From Flectonema sp. DT1601 (Eukaryota > Euglenozoa > Diplonemea > Diplonemida > Diplonemidae), in assembly GCA_964019425.1 (NCBI GenBank), contig OZ025825.1, forward strand, positions 441,001 through 505,000: a stretch of 64,000 nucleotides of DNA, in the 5' to 3' direction. Positions 11,120 through 19,800 of this stretch are shown piece by piece. The notes under the pieces were generated by a model. The model ran no database searches, was not told where the DNA came from, and saw only the letters and a list, made by a program, of their open reading frames with translations. Within the stretch, counting starts at the first letter, position 1, and each line of letters begins with the position of its first letter. The position numbers and the translations under genes are program-made.

Positions 11120-11600
11120 CCAGCTATGTTAGCCGTGTCAGTAGACGAGTCACATAATTAACTAAGTTGGTTATGACTTCCATGACCGACTGCGTCCTCC
11201 ATTGAAATGCCTTATGAAAGTTGTCTTGCCTTAGTAACTGTGTCCCATGCCTAAGTAAGTTACCAGTAAGTAGGGACCCGGCTGCCAGCACCCCCACGTA
11301 TGTTGAAGAAGTGCCCCATCGCAAGTAGAGCCTGTGAACGCTGTTCAGAGGTATTAGCTGAAGTTGGATGCTCACGAGAAGGAAAATCTGCAAGATTGCA
11401 TTTGGTAGAAACCCAGTTAATTGTGTATGAACATCTGATTTCCTCAAGGAGGTCTAATGAAAGTGAGATCTCGGTATTAAGCTCTTCGGATCCAGACATG
11501 CCCTTCTTTAGGCTGAAGGCAACCGTCGTGTTATCGATATGAATGTCAACAGGGATAGAGAAATCTGATAAAGGGGAAATTGTTATCGTTTGAAAGGCAT
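11120..11600 (-). mobile_element. fossil fragment of a DIRS-like or LTR-kin reverse-transcribing element
   Basis: The minus strand reads through an RNase H end region with a DNTT motif followed by a WVSTKCNLADFPSRE segment. This is the N-x-AD-x-SR signature found after RNase H in DIRS and Ty3/gypsy-like elements. It is a fragment only, clearly old and broken, with no terminal repeats visible. A sliver of similar sequence lies at about 52370-52400. Confidence 0.5.
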
Positions 11601-11745
11601 GATGAATAGTAATTTTATTGCAGAAAAATAATCGATGTCAGCTGCAACAATAGGTGCGCAGTTTTGGTGGCATATAACCTAAATGGAACTTTGATGAATG
11701 TCAGCTGCCTCGCTGACAATGTTAGGAATACCTGTGGTGTGAAAT

Positions 11746-11890
11746 AAAAGTATTTGCAATTCATCCCCTCGCATTGAAATTGAATTCCACGATGAAGTTG
11801 ACACGCAGGAAGCGGCACAGCACAAAAAGATCTGCTTAACGTGAGTGGTTACACTTGCAACAAACATTGTTCCGTTAAATACTCCTGGCC
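11746..11890 (+). mobile_element. internally deleted L-A LINE fragment (RNase H region)
   Basis: Matches A1 around 20,146-20,370: the stretch with GCAATTCATCCCCTCGCA, the CACGATGAAGTTGAC segment and AACGTGAGTGGTTACAC follow in the same order, with internal deletions and substitutions. It lies just 3' of the tRNA gene (on the tRNA strand) and is non-coding now. Confidence 0.7.
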
Positions 11891-11914
11891 TAAAATATTT
11901 TCAAGGGGAAAAAT

Positions 11915-11985
11915 TCTCCCACAGGGATTCGAACCCTGGTCGCGGGATTCAGAGTCCCGAGTGCTAACCACTACACCATGGGAGA
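11915..11985 (-). tRNA. tRNA-Gln (CUG anticodon)
   Basis: 71 nt on the minus strand. The acceptor arms TCTCCCA and TGGGAGA pair over 7 bp. The A box is TGGTGTAGTGG and the B box GGTTCGAATCC. The anticodon stem CGGGA/TCCCG closes a 7-nt loop CTCTGAA, giving anticodon CUG (Gln). A TTTTT run directly after the 3' end is a Pol III terminator. The intact pairing suggests a working gene. Upstream on its own strand lies the poly(A) end of an L-A LINE, only 11 nt away. Confidence 0.82.
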
Positions 11986-11996
11986 TGGCAAAATTC

Positions 11997-12215
11997 TTTT
12001 TTTTTTTTTTTTTTTGGTTACACTCGTCTGTGCTACCAAACTCTTTGTTTTTGTTCTTTTCACTTCTATGTTTTGTCTTTCTTTTATACTTTCTTTTGGT
12101 TTAAGTCTGACAAATTGGAAAACACGGGAAACATAGGTAGGCTCCGCCTGAGGACGTAAGAAGAGCGGCAACGGAAAAATAAGTGGTCACGCGTCCTTGA
12201 AATTGGACACATGAA
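11997..12215 (-). mobile_element. 3' end of an L-A LINE, 5'-truncated, ending 11 nt upstream of tRNA-Gln
   Basis: On the minus strand this is the last ~200 bp of the L-A 3' UTR (compare 20,985-21,188), ending GTGTAACC followed by a 19-nt A run (plus-strand T run at 11997-12015). Its 5' side abuts the poly(A) of element E at 12218. Confidence 0.85.
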
Positions 12216-12217
12216 GC

Positions 12218-12786
12218 TTTTTTTTTTTTTTTTTTTTTTTTCGGGAAGATAAAATGGAAACTTCTTTCTTCGTCACTCAAAAATACACCGTAAATTAGTA
12301 TACTCTTTCTACTGACTCTGATCGTTGTCTCGACATACAGCGACAGGGAAAACCCGCGAGCTGGGGACGACAGTCTTCTTCAGCATTTAAGCATTTTTCG
12401 ACTTGAAAAGACATGACCCTTCAATTTAATGAGTTCTCATGTTTCTGGGTTTGGGAAGGGGGAATGTGCACTTCTTCTCTTGATCCTTTGTTCTCATGGA
12501 TCCCTTGTCTCTGTGCACAAAAAATAATTCGTCGTCTACCCAGCTTTACATTTGTCGCTGTACCAGTAAATAAAATGGGGCGAAAGAAGGGGGTGTGAGT
12601 CGTCCGTCCTTTGATCTCTGGGGCGTACGGACGTCAAGTTTTTTCGCTTGAAGGTTTTTCATCCTTTTCTTGGGTTGGGGGGCGGCCTTTGATTTTTATA
12701 ATATGTGTGCGGCCTTTGGCTCCACTGGTCGGTGTTTCCTGGGGGGGGTGAAAAGCATGTTTTGGTCCGAGTTTTCCTCGTTGACC
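12218..12786 (-). mobile_element. element E, copy 1 (non-coding, poly(A)-tailed)
   Basis: A ~570-bp unit whose minus strand starts GGTCAACGAGGAAAACTCGG and ends with an A run (plus-strand T run at 12218-12241). A second copy is at 38888-39474, near-identical over ~450 bp. Both copies start at the same base although what precedes them differs, so this looks like a complete SINE-like or non-autonomous unit rather than a random truncation. The 61-codon plus-strand frame inside it is probably not used. Confidence 0.7.
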
Positions 12787-15108
12787 GGGGTTTTTTTTTT
12801 TTTTTTTGGGGGGGTCTGGTTGCAGGTTGTGTCTCCTGCTTCGCGGGGGCTTTGGTCACGTTTCTAACCTCGCTCCCGCTCTTGTTCTCCCTCGTCCTCT
12901 ACCAAGTGTTTCGGGTTGGCTCTGGGGTCTTGGCTCTGTCTTTTCCTCGACTCTTGAGACCTCCTTCGTGGAGTCCCTAGCGCCTTCCCCCTTTCGACGA
13001 GAAGTCCAGGACCCTTCGCGTTGGATCCCCTTCTCTCTCCCTCATCTCTCCTTGGGTGCTTTTCTCACTCTGTGACGACGACCTTGTGACCAACTCTACT
13101 CCTGCCACACCTTGTCCGTCTCGCTCCGCCGGCTCCGGGCGTACGCCCGCGTCCGTGAACGAGGTCAGGGAGCCCGGGGGCCCGTGTGTGTACCCCATTG
13201 TGTCGGGTGAGTCTCCCTTACCTACCCGACGCAGTGTGGGTTTCCTGTTGTAACTCCGCGGCGCCTGTTCCCTCGTGGTGCCCTCCACTGGCTCCGGTTC
13301 CTTCTGCTTGCGTCTCTTCCTCTTCGCTTTCCTGCTCGGGTCTGGGGAGAGAACCTCTATCCTCTCCCTCTCTTCTCCCTTCCTGTACCTCCTCCTCGCC
13401 TGCCGTTCACCTGAGCTCGGGGTGGACTCTCCCATTTCCGCCTGCAACACCTGCGGACTCGGGTCCTCCTTTCCGGCCCTCTTTGCCCCCGTCCTTGCCT
13501 TCCGGCCTCTCATGCGTCCCCTTCCCGTATTTGTCTTCGGCGACACACACTCCTCCCTCTCCTCCTCCATTCCCTTTCTGTACTTCGTCCTCCCTCTCGT
13601 GCTCGGTGTCGACACCGTGCCCGGCGATCTCTCTGCGTCTTCCCCGCTCCCGTCACTACCCACTGCGCGTGGTCCCATCTTCGCCCCCAAACTGGATCTC
13701 TCGGCCATTGGTTTTGTTTCGCCTGAGTTCACCAGCTTTGAAAGGGGCTCCGATTGGCCCTCCCGTCGTGTTTCCGCGTTCCCCCCTTCTGGGTGTAGTC
13801 CCAGCATCCAGGCCATCTGACCTGCGTTCCCCTCGGGCGCCGCTCCCTCTTCCCATTCCTGTTCATCGACCGTCATGGTCATTTGGGAGTCTGACGATCC
13901 CTCCTCCTCTGTGTCTGACTCTGCCACCTGGACCACGTCCTCTGACGTCTCCTCGACGTACTGGACTACTGACCCTTCCGTCACATTTTCTCCGTCGACT
14001 TCCATCTCCGACTGTGAGTCTTCCAGGTCCTCCAACCCCTCCACTCCGTCCATGCCGTCTGACGACGGTGGCTCTCCTGAGTGGTGGGACGTCTCGTCCA
14101 GCTCGTCCCCCTTCTCGGCTTGCAGGTCCTCGGCCAGGTGATGGTTTTCGCCTGAGGTCTCTGCTGCCGACGGGTCTACTGACTGGTCCCTTTCGTCCGT
14201 CTGTTCTTCCGCTTCCATGTCCGACGTCCCTGGACTCCCCAAGGAGCCTCCCGACATGGAACCGTTCCCTTCGTCCTGCCCTGTCGCTGGGGAGGATGAT
14301 CTATCGTCATCTCCCTCCGACCCTTCCGAGCTCAACTCCAGGACCCCCGCCTCTACCCTTTGCACGGCCCCCTTCGGGGTTGGGACCGGGCTCTGCTCGT
14401 CTCGGCCCTCTACCCTCGCGTCTTCTCCTTCCACCGACTCTCGGCCGCCTGACGATCCCGTCCCCTCTTCTGTGTACTGGGGTTCCAGACGCAGTTGTCT
14501 TCCCTCCCACCGCACCGTGAAGGGACCCGTCTGTGTCCCGTGTCCCAGGCAGTTCTTTGCCCCCTCTGTGAAAACCTTCATCACGGCTTCCGTCACTGAG
14601 GTCGAGCCCTCCTTCGCCGCTTTTTCAGCCTCCTCCGTCGCGTGTGTTCTCATCCTCTCTGGCATCTCCACCAGCGTCGTACGCCTCCCCATCAACTCCG
14701 CCTCCTCCAGCACCTCTCTCTGGTCCGTCGACCAGTGTGTCGTGCTTCCTCGCAGCAGCAGGGATGCCTCCGCTGGGACGAGGCCTCCACACGCCTTGGC
14801 CGCTACCAGCCCCACCAGGGCTGCGAAGTATCGCCCCCAGTGTGTGTCTCCCGCTGGCAGGCCAGCTGACCATGTGCCCAACACCTCGAAACGGTGTGTG
14901 TCCAACCAGCTCGCCGCCGCCCCCAGACGGCCCGTTACCGGGTCTTCCTCGCATGCGTACACCAAGGTGTACCTCGTCCCTACTTCGCCAACCACCTCCC
15001 CCAGCAGGTGGGTTCGGAGGTATCCCTCCGCCTCCCCCTTGCTTGCGAAACTTTTTTTTATGGGACCACACAAAATGCCTCCACGCGGCGGTCTCGGCCA
15101 CCAACGAT
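12787..15108 (-). mobile_element. element F: GC-rich, poly(A)-tailed retroelement piece
   Basis: Minus-strand element with an A run at its 3' end (plus-strand T run at 12791-12807), a ~160-bp 3' UTR and one long frame. GC content is far above the surroundings. Its 5' limit meets the 5' end of LINE A1, which is divergently oriented, somewhere between about 15050 and 15110. No RT domain is present, so it is either a 5'-truncated LINE piece or a non-autonomous element. Confidence 0.6.
12977..15073 (-). CDS. 698-codon frame of element F with an RNase H-like N-terminal segment
   Basis: The frame is open on the minus strand from a TAG near 15111 down to a stop at 12977. There is no ATG near its beginning (the first listed codon at 15073 is TTG), which fits a 5'-truncated element. 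The first ~120 residues show a strand/helix order like RNase H (TLVYACEED, RLGAAASWLD, WGRYFAALVGLVAAKA, ASLLLRG), but the acidic catalytic residues are not all in place. The middle is very acidic and the last third is basic, with two related segments (TKYRKGMEEEREE and RRYRKGEERERIE). Long open frames on the other strand in this stretch are explained by high GC. No known family recognised. Confidence 0.45.
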   Translation of the reverse strand: MCGPIKKSFASKGEAEGYLRTHLLGEVVGEVGTRYTLVYACEEDPVTGRLGAAASWLDTHRFEVLGTWSAGLPAGDTHWGRYFAALVGLVAAKACGGLVPAEASLLLRGSTTHWSTDQREVLEEAELMGRRTTLVEMPERMRTHATEEAEKAAKEGSTSVTEAVMKVFTEGAKNCLGHGTQTGPFTVRWEGRQLRLEPQYTEEGTGSSGGRESVEGEDARVEGRDEQSPVPTPKGAVQRVEAGVLELSSEGSEGDDDRSSSPATGQDEGNGSMSGGSLGSPGTSDMEAEEQTDERDQSVDPSAAETSGENHHLAEDLQAEKGDELDETSHHSGEPPSSDGMDGVEGLEDLEDSQSEMEVDGENVTEGSVVQYVEETSEDVVQVAESDTEEEGSSDSQMTMTVDEQEWEEGAAPEGNAGQMAWMLGLHPEGGNAETRREGQSEPLSKLVNSGETKPMAERSSLGAKMGPRAVGSDGSGEDAERSPGTVSTPSTRGRTKYRKGMEEEREECVSPKTNTGRGRMRGRKARTGAKRAGKEDPSPQVLQAEMGESTPSSGERQARRRYRKGEERERIEVLSPDPSRKAKRKRRKQKEPEPVEGTTREQAPRSYNRKPTLRRVGKGDSPDTMGYTHGPPGSLTSFTDAGVRPEPAERDGQGVAGVELVTRSSSQSEKSTQGEMREREGDPTRRVLDFSSKGGRR

Positions 15109-15148
15109 TCTAAAGCTACAGTTTCTGTACTTTATTGGAAAAGCAATT

Positions 15149-16798
15149 ATGAGAGACAACCTGAGGAGGTTAGTATCGGAGGCTATGAACCTCCTGAAGA
15201 TGGTGGGAGATGATGGGATCCCCGAGTATGAGAAAGAGAAAAGAGTGGCGAATCTCCTGATGGAGGTTATCCAGTTCGTGACGGGGTCGGAAGGTGGGAA
15301 CCCTGAGATGAAAAGAAGAAGACCGGACACTCCCGAAGTGGGTGGTGGGACGGATGCGACCGCGACGGCAACCGAAGCGACGGCCCCAACCGCAGGCAGC
15401 AATCAACCGACAACAGAGGCGTCTACAGCTTCTAATCAACAGACAACATCGGCACCTAAACAATCAACCTTTTCGTTTCCGCTGCCTGTACCATCATCAA
15501 CATCGACTAAACAAACCACAAAGGGAAATGCTAAAGCAAGCTACCCGGAATGGCATGTACACGGCGCGTGGGCGGGCACTGTGTCTACAATCAACTACGA
15601 CGTAGCAGCGAATGCTACCAACAATCTCGCATCGGGTCTTGTTTTAGTACGCTCTAAACAGGACTGGGAAGCTCTCCGTCAGACAAAGAAGAGTGGTCGA
15701 TGGGCTGCAATCAGCAAAGTACCGCTAACCAAAAGCACGGTGCCTGTCGCCATACCGGTGATCAAAAAGGGTGGTGTCTGCGAAATCAGACGAGTCTTCT
15801 ACACGCATATCTGTGGTGAAGATTTTTCCAAAGCCACATCCGAAATTCAACATCCGACACCCGACCCCGTCTTGTTTGTTCAGGATTGGGGCAAATCAAG
15901 TGAAAAAGATCTAACGATCAAAACAAAGGAACTGCTAAAAAAGAAAAAGATTAATGCAGCCCCTTTCAGTTACAAACGAAATGATTCACATTCCTCAATG
16001 GCTATTAGAATTCCCAGAAACCAAGTACACAAGATTCTGGAGTTTAACAATAACGACCCGGAGACCGACAAACCTAAGAATGTATTTGTCAGAAACCCGA
16101 GCTGGTCAAATGGAAGCGATGTCTGGCCAACTCTTCAATTCAATAACGATCTTGGATTCTTGGCAGCAAAGTCCAAGACATCAATACTGGAAGGTTTCGA
16201 AGGTAAATTCTACCTGTGTAAGTTCAAAACCTGTTATGGACTCCGAGTTCATCCCGACTGCAACACTGAAGTGCGTATTAAGTTAAGCGCGTCACTCAAA
16301 CCTGCACTGCCTTCCGGTGACAGGTACATTATAAAATCAATGGCGATACGGAAATTCTCAACAGCGCAGATCAGCGACTTTATGAAGTCCTCTCACAACT
16401 GGGAGCACACAGTGGTCGCATCGTTTAACAAAGGTGGAAGCACTACGATTGTGGCGATTTCAAACACGCAGCCTCCCAACTTCGTGAGCATAGGCACCAA
16501 TGAGTACCTTGTGATAAACAAGGAAGTTAAGAAAAGTGACAGAAAACCGCTAGGCCCAACCTACAACCCAGGCGACGCGGCTCAAAAACTGACAGGAACC
16601 CTGAAGAGACAGAAGACAGCTCCTCAACCACAACAACCAACTCAGCTACCACATCAGACGGCAGCAGCACCGACACCAGCGCCAGCACCCACACCGGCAT
16701 CAGCTCCACCACCCACTGAATCTGCTGTTAAACAAGAAGGTGATAAGAACGGCGATGTTGAAATGGAAGATGATGACTCGGATTTTGACCTCAACTGA
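15149..16798 (+). CDS. LINE A1 ORF1 protein
   Basis: 549 residues from the ATG at 15149; the open frame reaches further upstream but without a better ATG. The N-terminal ~50 residues are charged and helical, followed by a Thr/Ala/Gln-rich linker (about 60-130). The globular core (about 140-480) contains a segment ending in YGLRVH followed by a second module. The core can be laid over the C-terminal parts of the L-B and L-C ORF1 proteins, suggesting a shared RRM-like, RNA-binding role. The tail is Pro/Ala-rich and then acidic (EMEDDDSDFDLN). The acidic character continues past the UGA stop (LDEDDDDLN) in the same frame. LINE ORF1 proteins package the RNA; this role is inferred from the family. 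Confidence 0.82.
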   Translation: MRDNLRRLVSEAMNLLKMVGDDGIPEYEKEKRVANLLMEVIQFVTGSEGGNPEMKRRRPDTPEVGGGTDATATATEATAPTAGSNQPTTEASTASNQQTTSAPKQSTFSFPLPVPSSTSTKQTTKGNAKASYPEWHVHGAWAGTVSTINYDVAANATNNLASGLVLVRSKQDWEALRQTKKSGRWAAISKVPLTKSTVPVAIPVIKKGGVCEIRRVFYTHICGEDFSKATSEIQHPTPDPVLFVQDWGKSSEKDLTIKTKELLKKKKINAAPFSYKRNDSHSSMAIRIPRNQVHKILEFNNNDPETDKPKNVFVRNPSWSNGSDVWPTLQFNNDLGFLAAKSKTSILEGFEGKFYLCKFKTCYGLRVHPDCNTEVRIKLSASLKPALPSGDRYIIKSMAIRKFSTAQISDFMKSSHNWEHTVVASFNKGGSTTIVAISNTQPPNFVSIGTNEYLVINKEVKKSDRKPLGPTYNPGDAAQKLTGTLKRQKTAPQPQQPTQLPHQTAAAPTPAPAPTPASAPPPTESAVKQEGDKNGDVEMEDDDSDFDLN

Positions 16799-16802
16799 CT
16801 AG
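16796..16802 (+). promoter_or_regulatory. candidate readthrough stop UGA-CUAG between ORF1 and ORF2 (A1)
   Basis: The stop and its 3' context read TGACTAG. UGA followed by CUAG is the best-known leaky stop context in animals and in alphaviruses. ORF2 continues in the same frame with no AUG before the endonuclease domain. Function inferred. Confidence 0.6.
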
Positions 16803-19800
16803 ATGAAGATGACGATGATTTAAATCCGACCAACTCACTCACAGAAAAGAATACGGCTCGTGAACTGCTGCTTCAGGCAGGCGATGTCGAACGCAACCCT
16901 GGCCCTGACGACTCCCTCATATCACTACTAAGCTGGAACTGTCGATCAATGGGGAACAAAGGTGCCTACATACACAAGCTGCTCAATGCCTATGCGCCTG
17001 ACGTACTGTGCCTGCAAGAAACTTGGACAAAAGATGTAGTCTCACACACGGATTATTTTACCTATCGGAATGATAGGGCAACACGGGGTGGTGGGGTTAT
17101 TACTATGGTGAAGAAATGCCACACTCAGCAGCGTTCTGATATCGTACTTCCGCCTCACTTAAATGATGTTGAAGTTGTAAAGGTCAACATAGGTGGAAAG
17201 ATTGACATCTTAAATATTTATGCTCCCCCGGGATGCAAGATCAGAAAGTCAGATCTTCCAGTCTCAACGAAAGCAATCGTCGCGGGTGACTTTAATGCCC
17301 ATCATCCGGTGTGGTCATCAAAATCGACGCCAGCAGGTTCTACTCTACATGAATGGGCAGCACACAATGATCTACTGGTAGCCAACAAGATGGGGTCAAT
17401 CACAAGGCCTTTTCCTAATATCCCGGGGGGCGGTACCTCGCCGGACGTAATATTTTTTCAAAACTCGATGATTCTGGAAGAATTCTCTGTAATTAGAGAA
17501 GATAATAAACATGGATCTGATCACCGACCTCTCTACACCGTACTGGATCCCATGTGTCAACTTACACGTGCCACGATAGGTTCTAAGAAACGCGTAGTGT
17601 GGGACTTCAAGTCTACGGACTGGAACTGCTTTGGAAATATGCTCGATAAGAGAATTAGAAAATCGAAACTCTCCAACGATGCAACTGCGAATGCTAAGCT
17701 CTTTAACAACATACTGCATGAAGTAGCGGCTAAATTCATTCGTCGACGTGTCCTTTTCAAAGGGAAACGGAGACGAAAGTGGAAGACGTCAACTCCTGAT
17801 TCCGCCAAATCGAAGGGTGTCCACCTACGTGATCAACTTGACAAGGGTAACAACTTTGCCTTTGCGTTTAAGAAGATCAAAGAACTGCAGCAAGATGCTG
17901 GTAAAGATATCAGTGTCAACAACATCTCTGACTGCGATCTCCCATCAGCATTCTTGGACCTGTTTGTCTCGAAATCGGAAATATTATCGCTAGAGGCCCC
18001 CGCACTCTCAGAAGGTGATAATGAAATGGATATTTGCTGTGATTTCACAATGGCCGAAATTGAAGCAGCGATTAAGAACCTGAAGACCCGCAAGGCTGCA
18101 GGACCTGATGGAGTTCACAATGAGATGATCAAAAACTTCACTCCGGCAACAGTGGAATACCTCTTGAGAATTATTAACACTTCCTGGAAGACTTCAAAAG
18201 TACCGTATCAGTGGAAACAAGGTTTAATCAAGCCTATGTTCAAGGCTGGAAAACCTCGAAATGAACTGAAGAGTTTCAGACCCATTACGCTCACATCGGT
18301 TGTTGGGAAACTTGCGGAGAGGCTCGTGTATGACCGACTCATGCACTGGCTCACTAAACATTCGTCACTCAGCCCACTACAGGCTGGATTCAGAAGGGGG
18401 AGAAATACCTGCGAACAGATCACCGTTTTGGTAGATGCCGTCGTAAGGATGCACATGAAGAGAAAGAGATCGGTGTTCTTATCGTTTGATTTTACTGCTG
18501 CGTTTGACAGGATCAACCATAAGATACTTTTATTAAAATTGGTAAAGATGGGTGTTCCGAATGTTATTATCAGATGGATCACAGACTTTCTTACAAACAG
18601 GAAAGTTAGAGTTGAAGCGAATGGTTATCTTAGCGAATTCCGTACTCTGGCTAAGGGGGTTCCACAGGGATCGATCCTGGGTCCTCTTCTCTATCTTATC
18701 TACGTTGATGACCTCTGCAAGATTTTGGAACTGGAGAAGGAAACAACGACGTCTGCTCTGTATGCGGATGATACAGCATGTGTAGTATCTGGACATAACA
18801 TGGAAGAAGCTCTTTCAAATGCACAAATAATACTTGATAAAGTGGATCAATGGTGTTCTGACAACGACATGGCCCTGTCGGTCTCAAAGACCTGTGCTCT
18901 TAAGATGATAGTCCGTACGAAGGATACGATTCTCAACGACACCTGCAATCGCGAATTACTATTTTCCAGATCTGTTGTGGAAAACGTTATCAAAATGGAC
19001 TATAGTGACATTGAAAAGAGTATCAACTTAAACTCTTCTAGACCCATGCTTCAAAGCGGCGAAACTATTCTCGAGGTTGATGGAACTCCGATCAAAACGC
19101 AAGACGAACTTGACAACGTGATGTTGCGGAATATTGTTCTCGAAGACAACGTGATGGTGGTGAAAGCCAGATTTAAAACCGCATTTCTGTTGCCAATCGT
19201 GGACTCAGTGAAATACCTCGGGGTTCACATCGACGACAGACTCACTTTCCACAAACAGGTGGCTAAGATTCATGAAGAACTGAAAAAGGGAATATCTCTG
19301 CTTCAATGCCTTCAACCGTATGATCTTGACTACAAAACGCTAAATATGGTCAAGAACCTTTACGTAACTGCGATAATCTCTTATGCACTCGATAGCTTTG
19401 GTTGGTTGATAAGCAACAGCGTTGATAGTATTGATTTCGAACTGAGGAAGGTTGCCAGGCTGGTTACTGGATGCAGCAGGTGCACACCGAGAGAACTTCT
19501 ACTGTGGGAAGCGGACATGCTTCCTTTTAAACGTCAGATTGAAAAGCAAACCAAGATAGCGTACTACAGGTATAAAGCCATGACTTGGATACCTAGTACC
19601 AACAGACTCGCCTCAACCCAAAGCTACTGGGCTGGCCTCCTTCCTGGCATTGACAGCCAGCGTGAAAGCCAGTGCCTTGTACAGCCTGACTCGATGGAAC
19701 CCTGGGTATCTCCGACAAACCTTAGGATTAGCAACGGCTGCGGATTTCCGAAGTCCGCGAACCCTGCGGTGGACAAAGAAAAATTCATGTCGTACATTGG

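Noticed and set aside
13186-15113. Long plus-strand frames (444 and 298 codons) in the GC-rich region
   Set aside because: Ser/Pro-rich by-products of high GC opposite the 698-codon frame of element F; no ATG context, domain or tail supports them.
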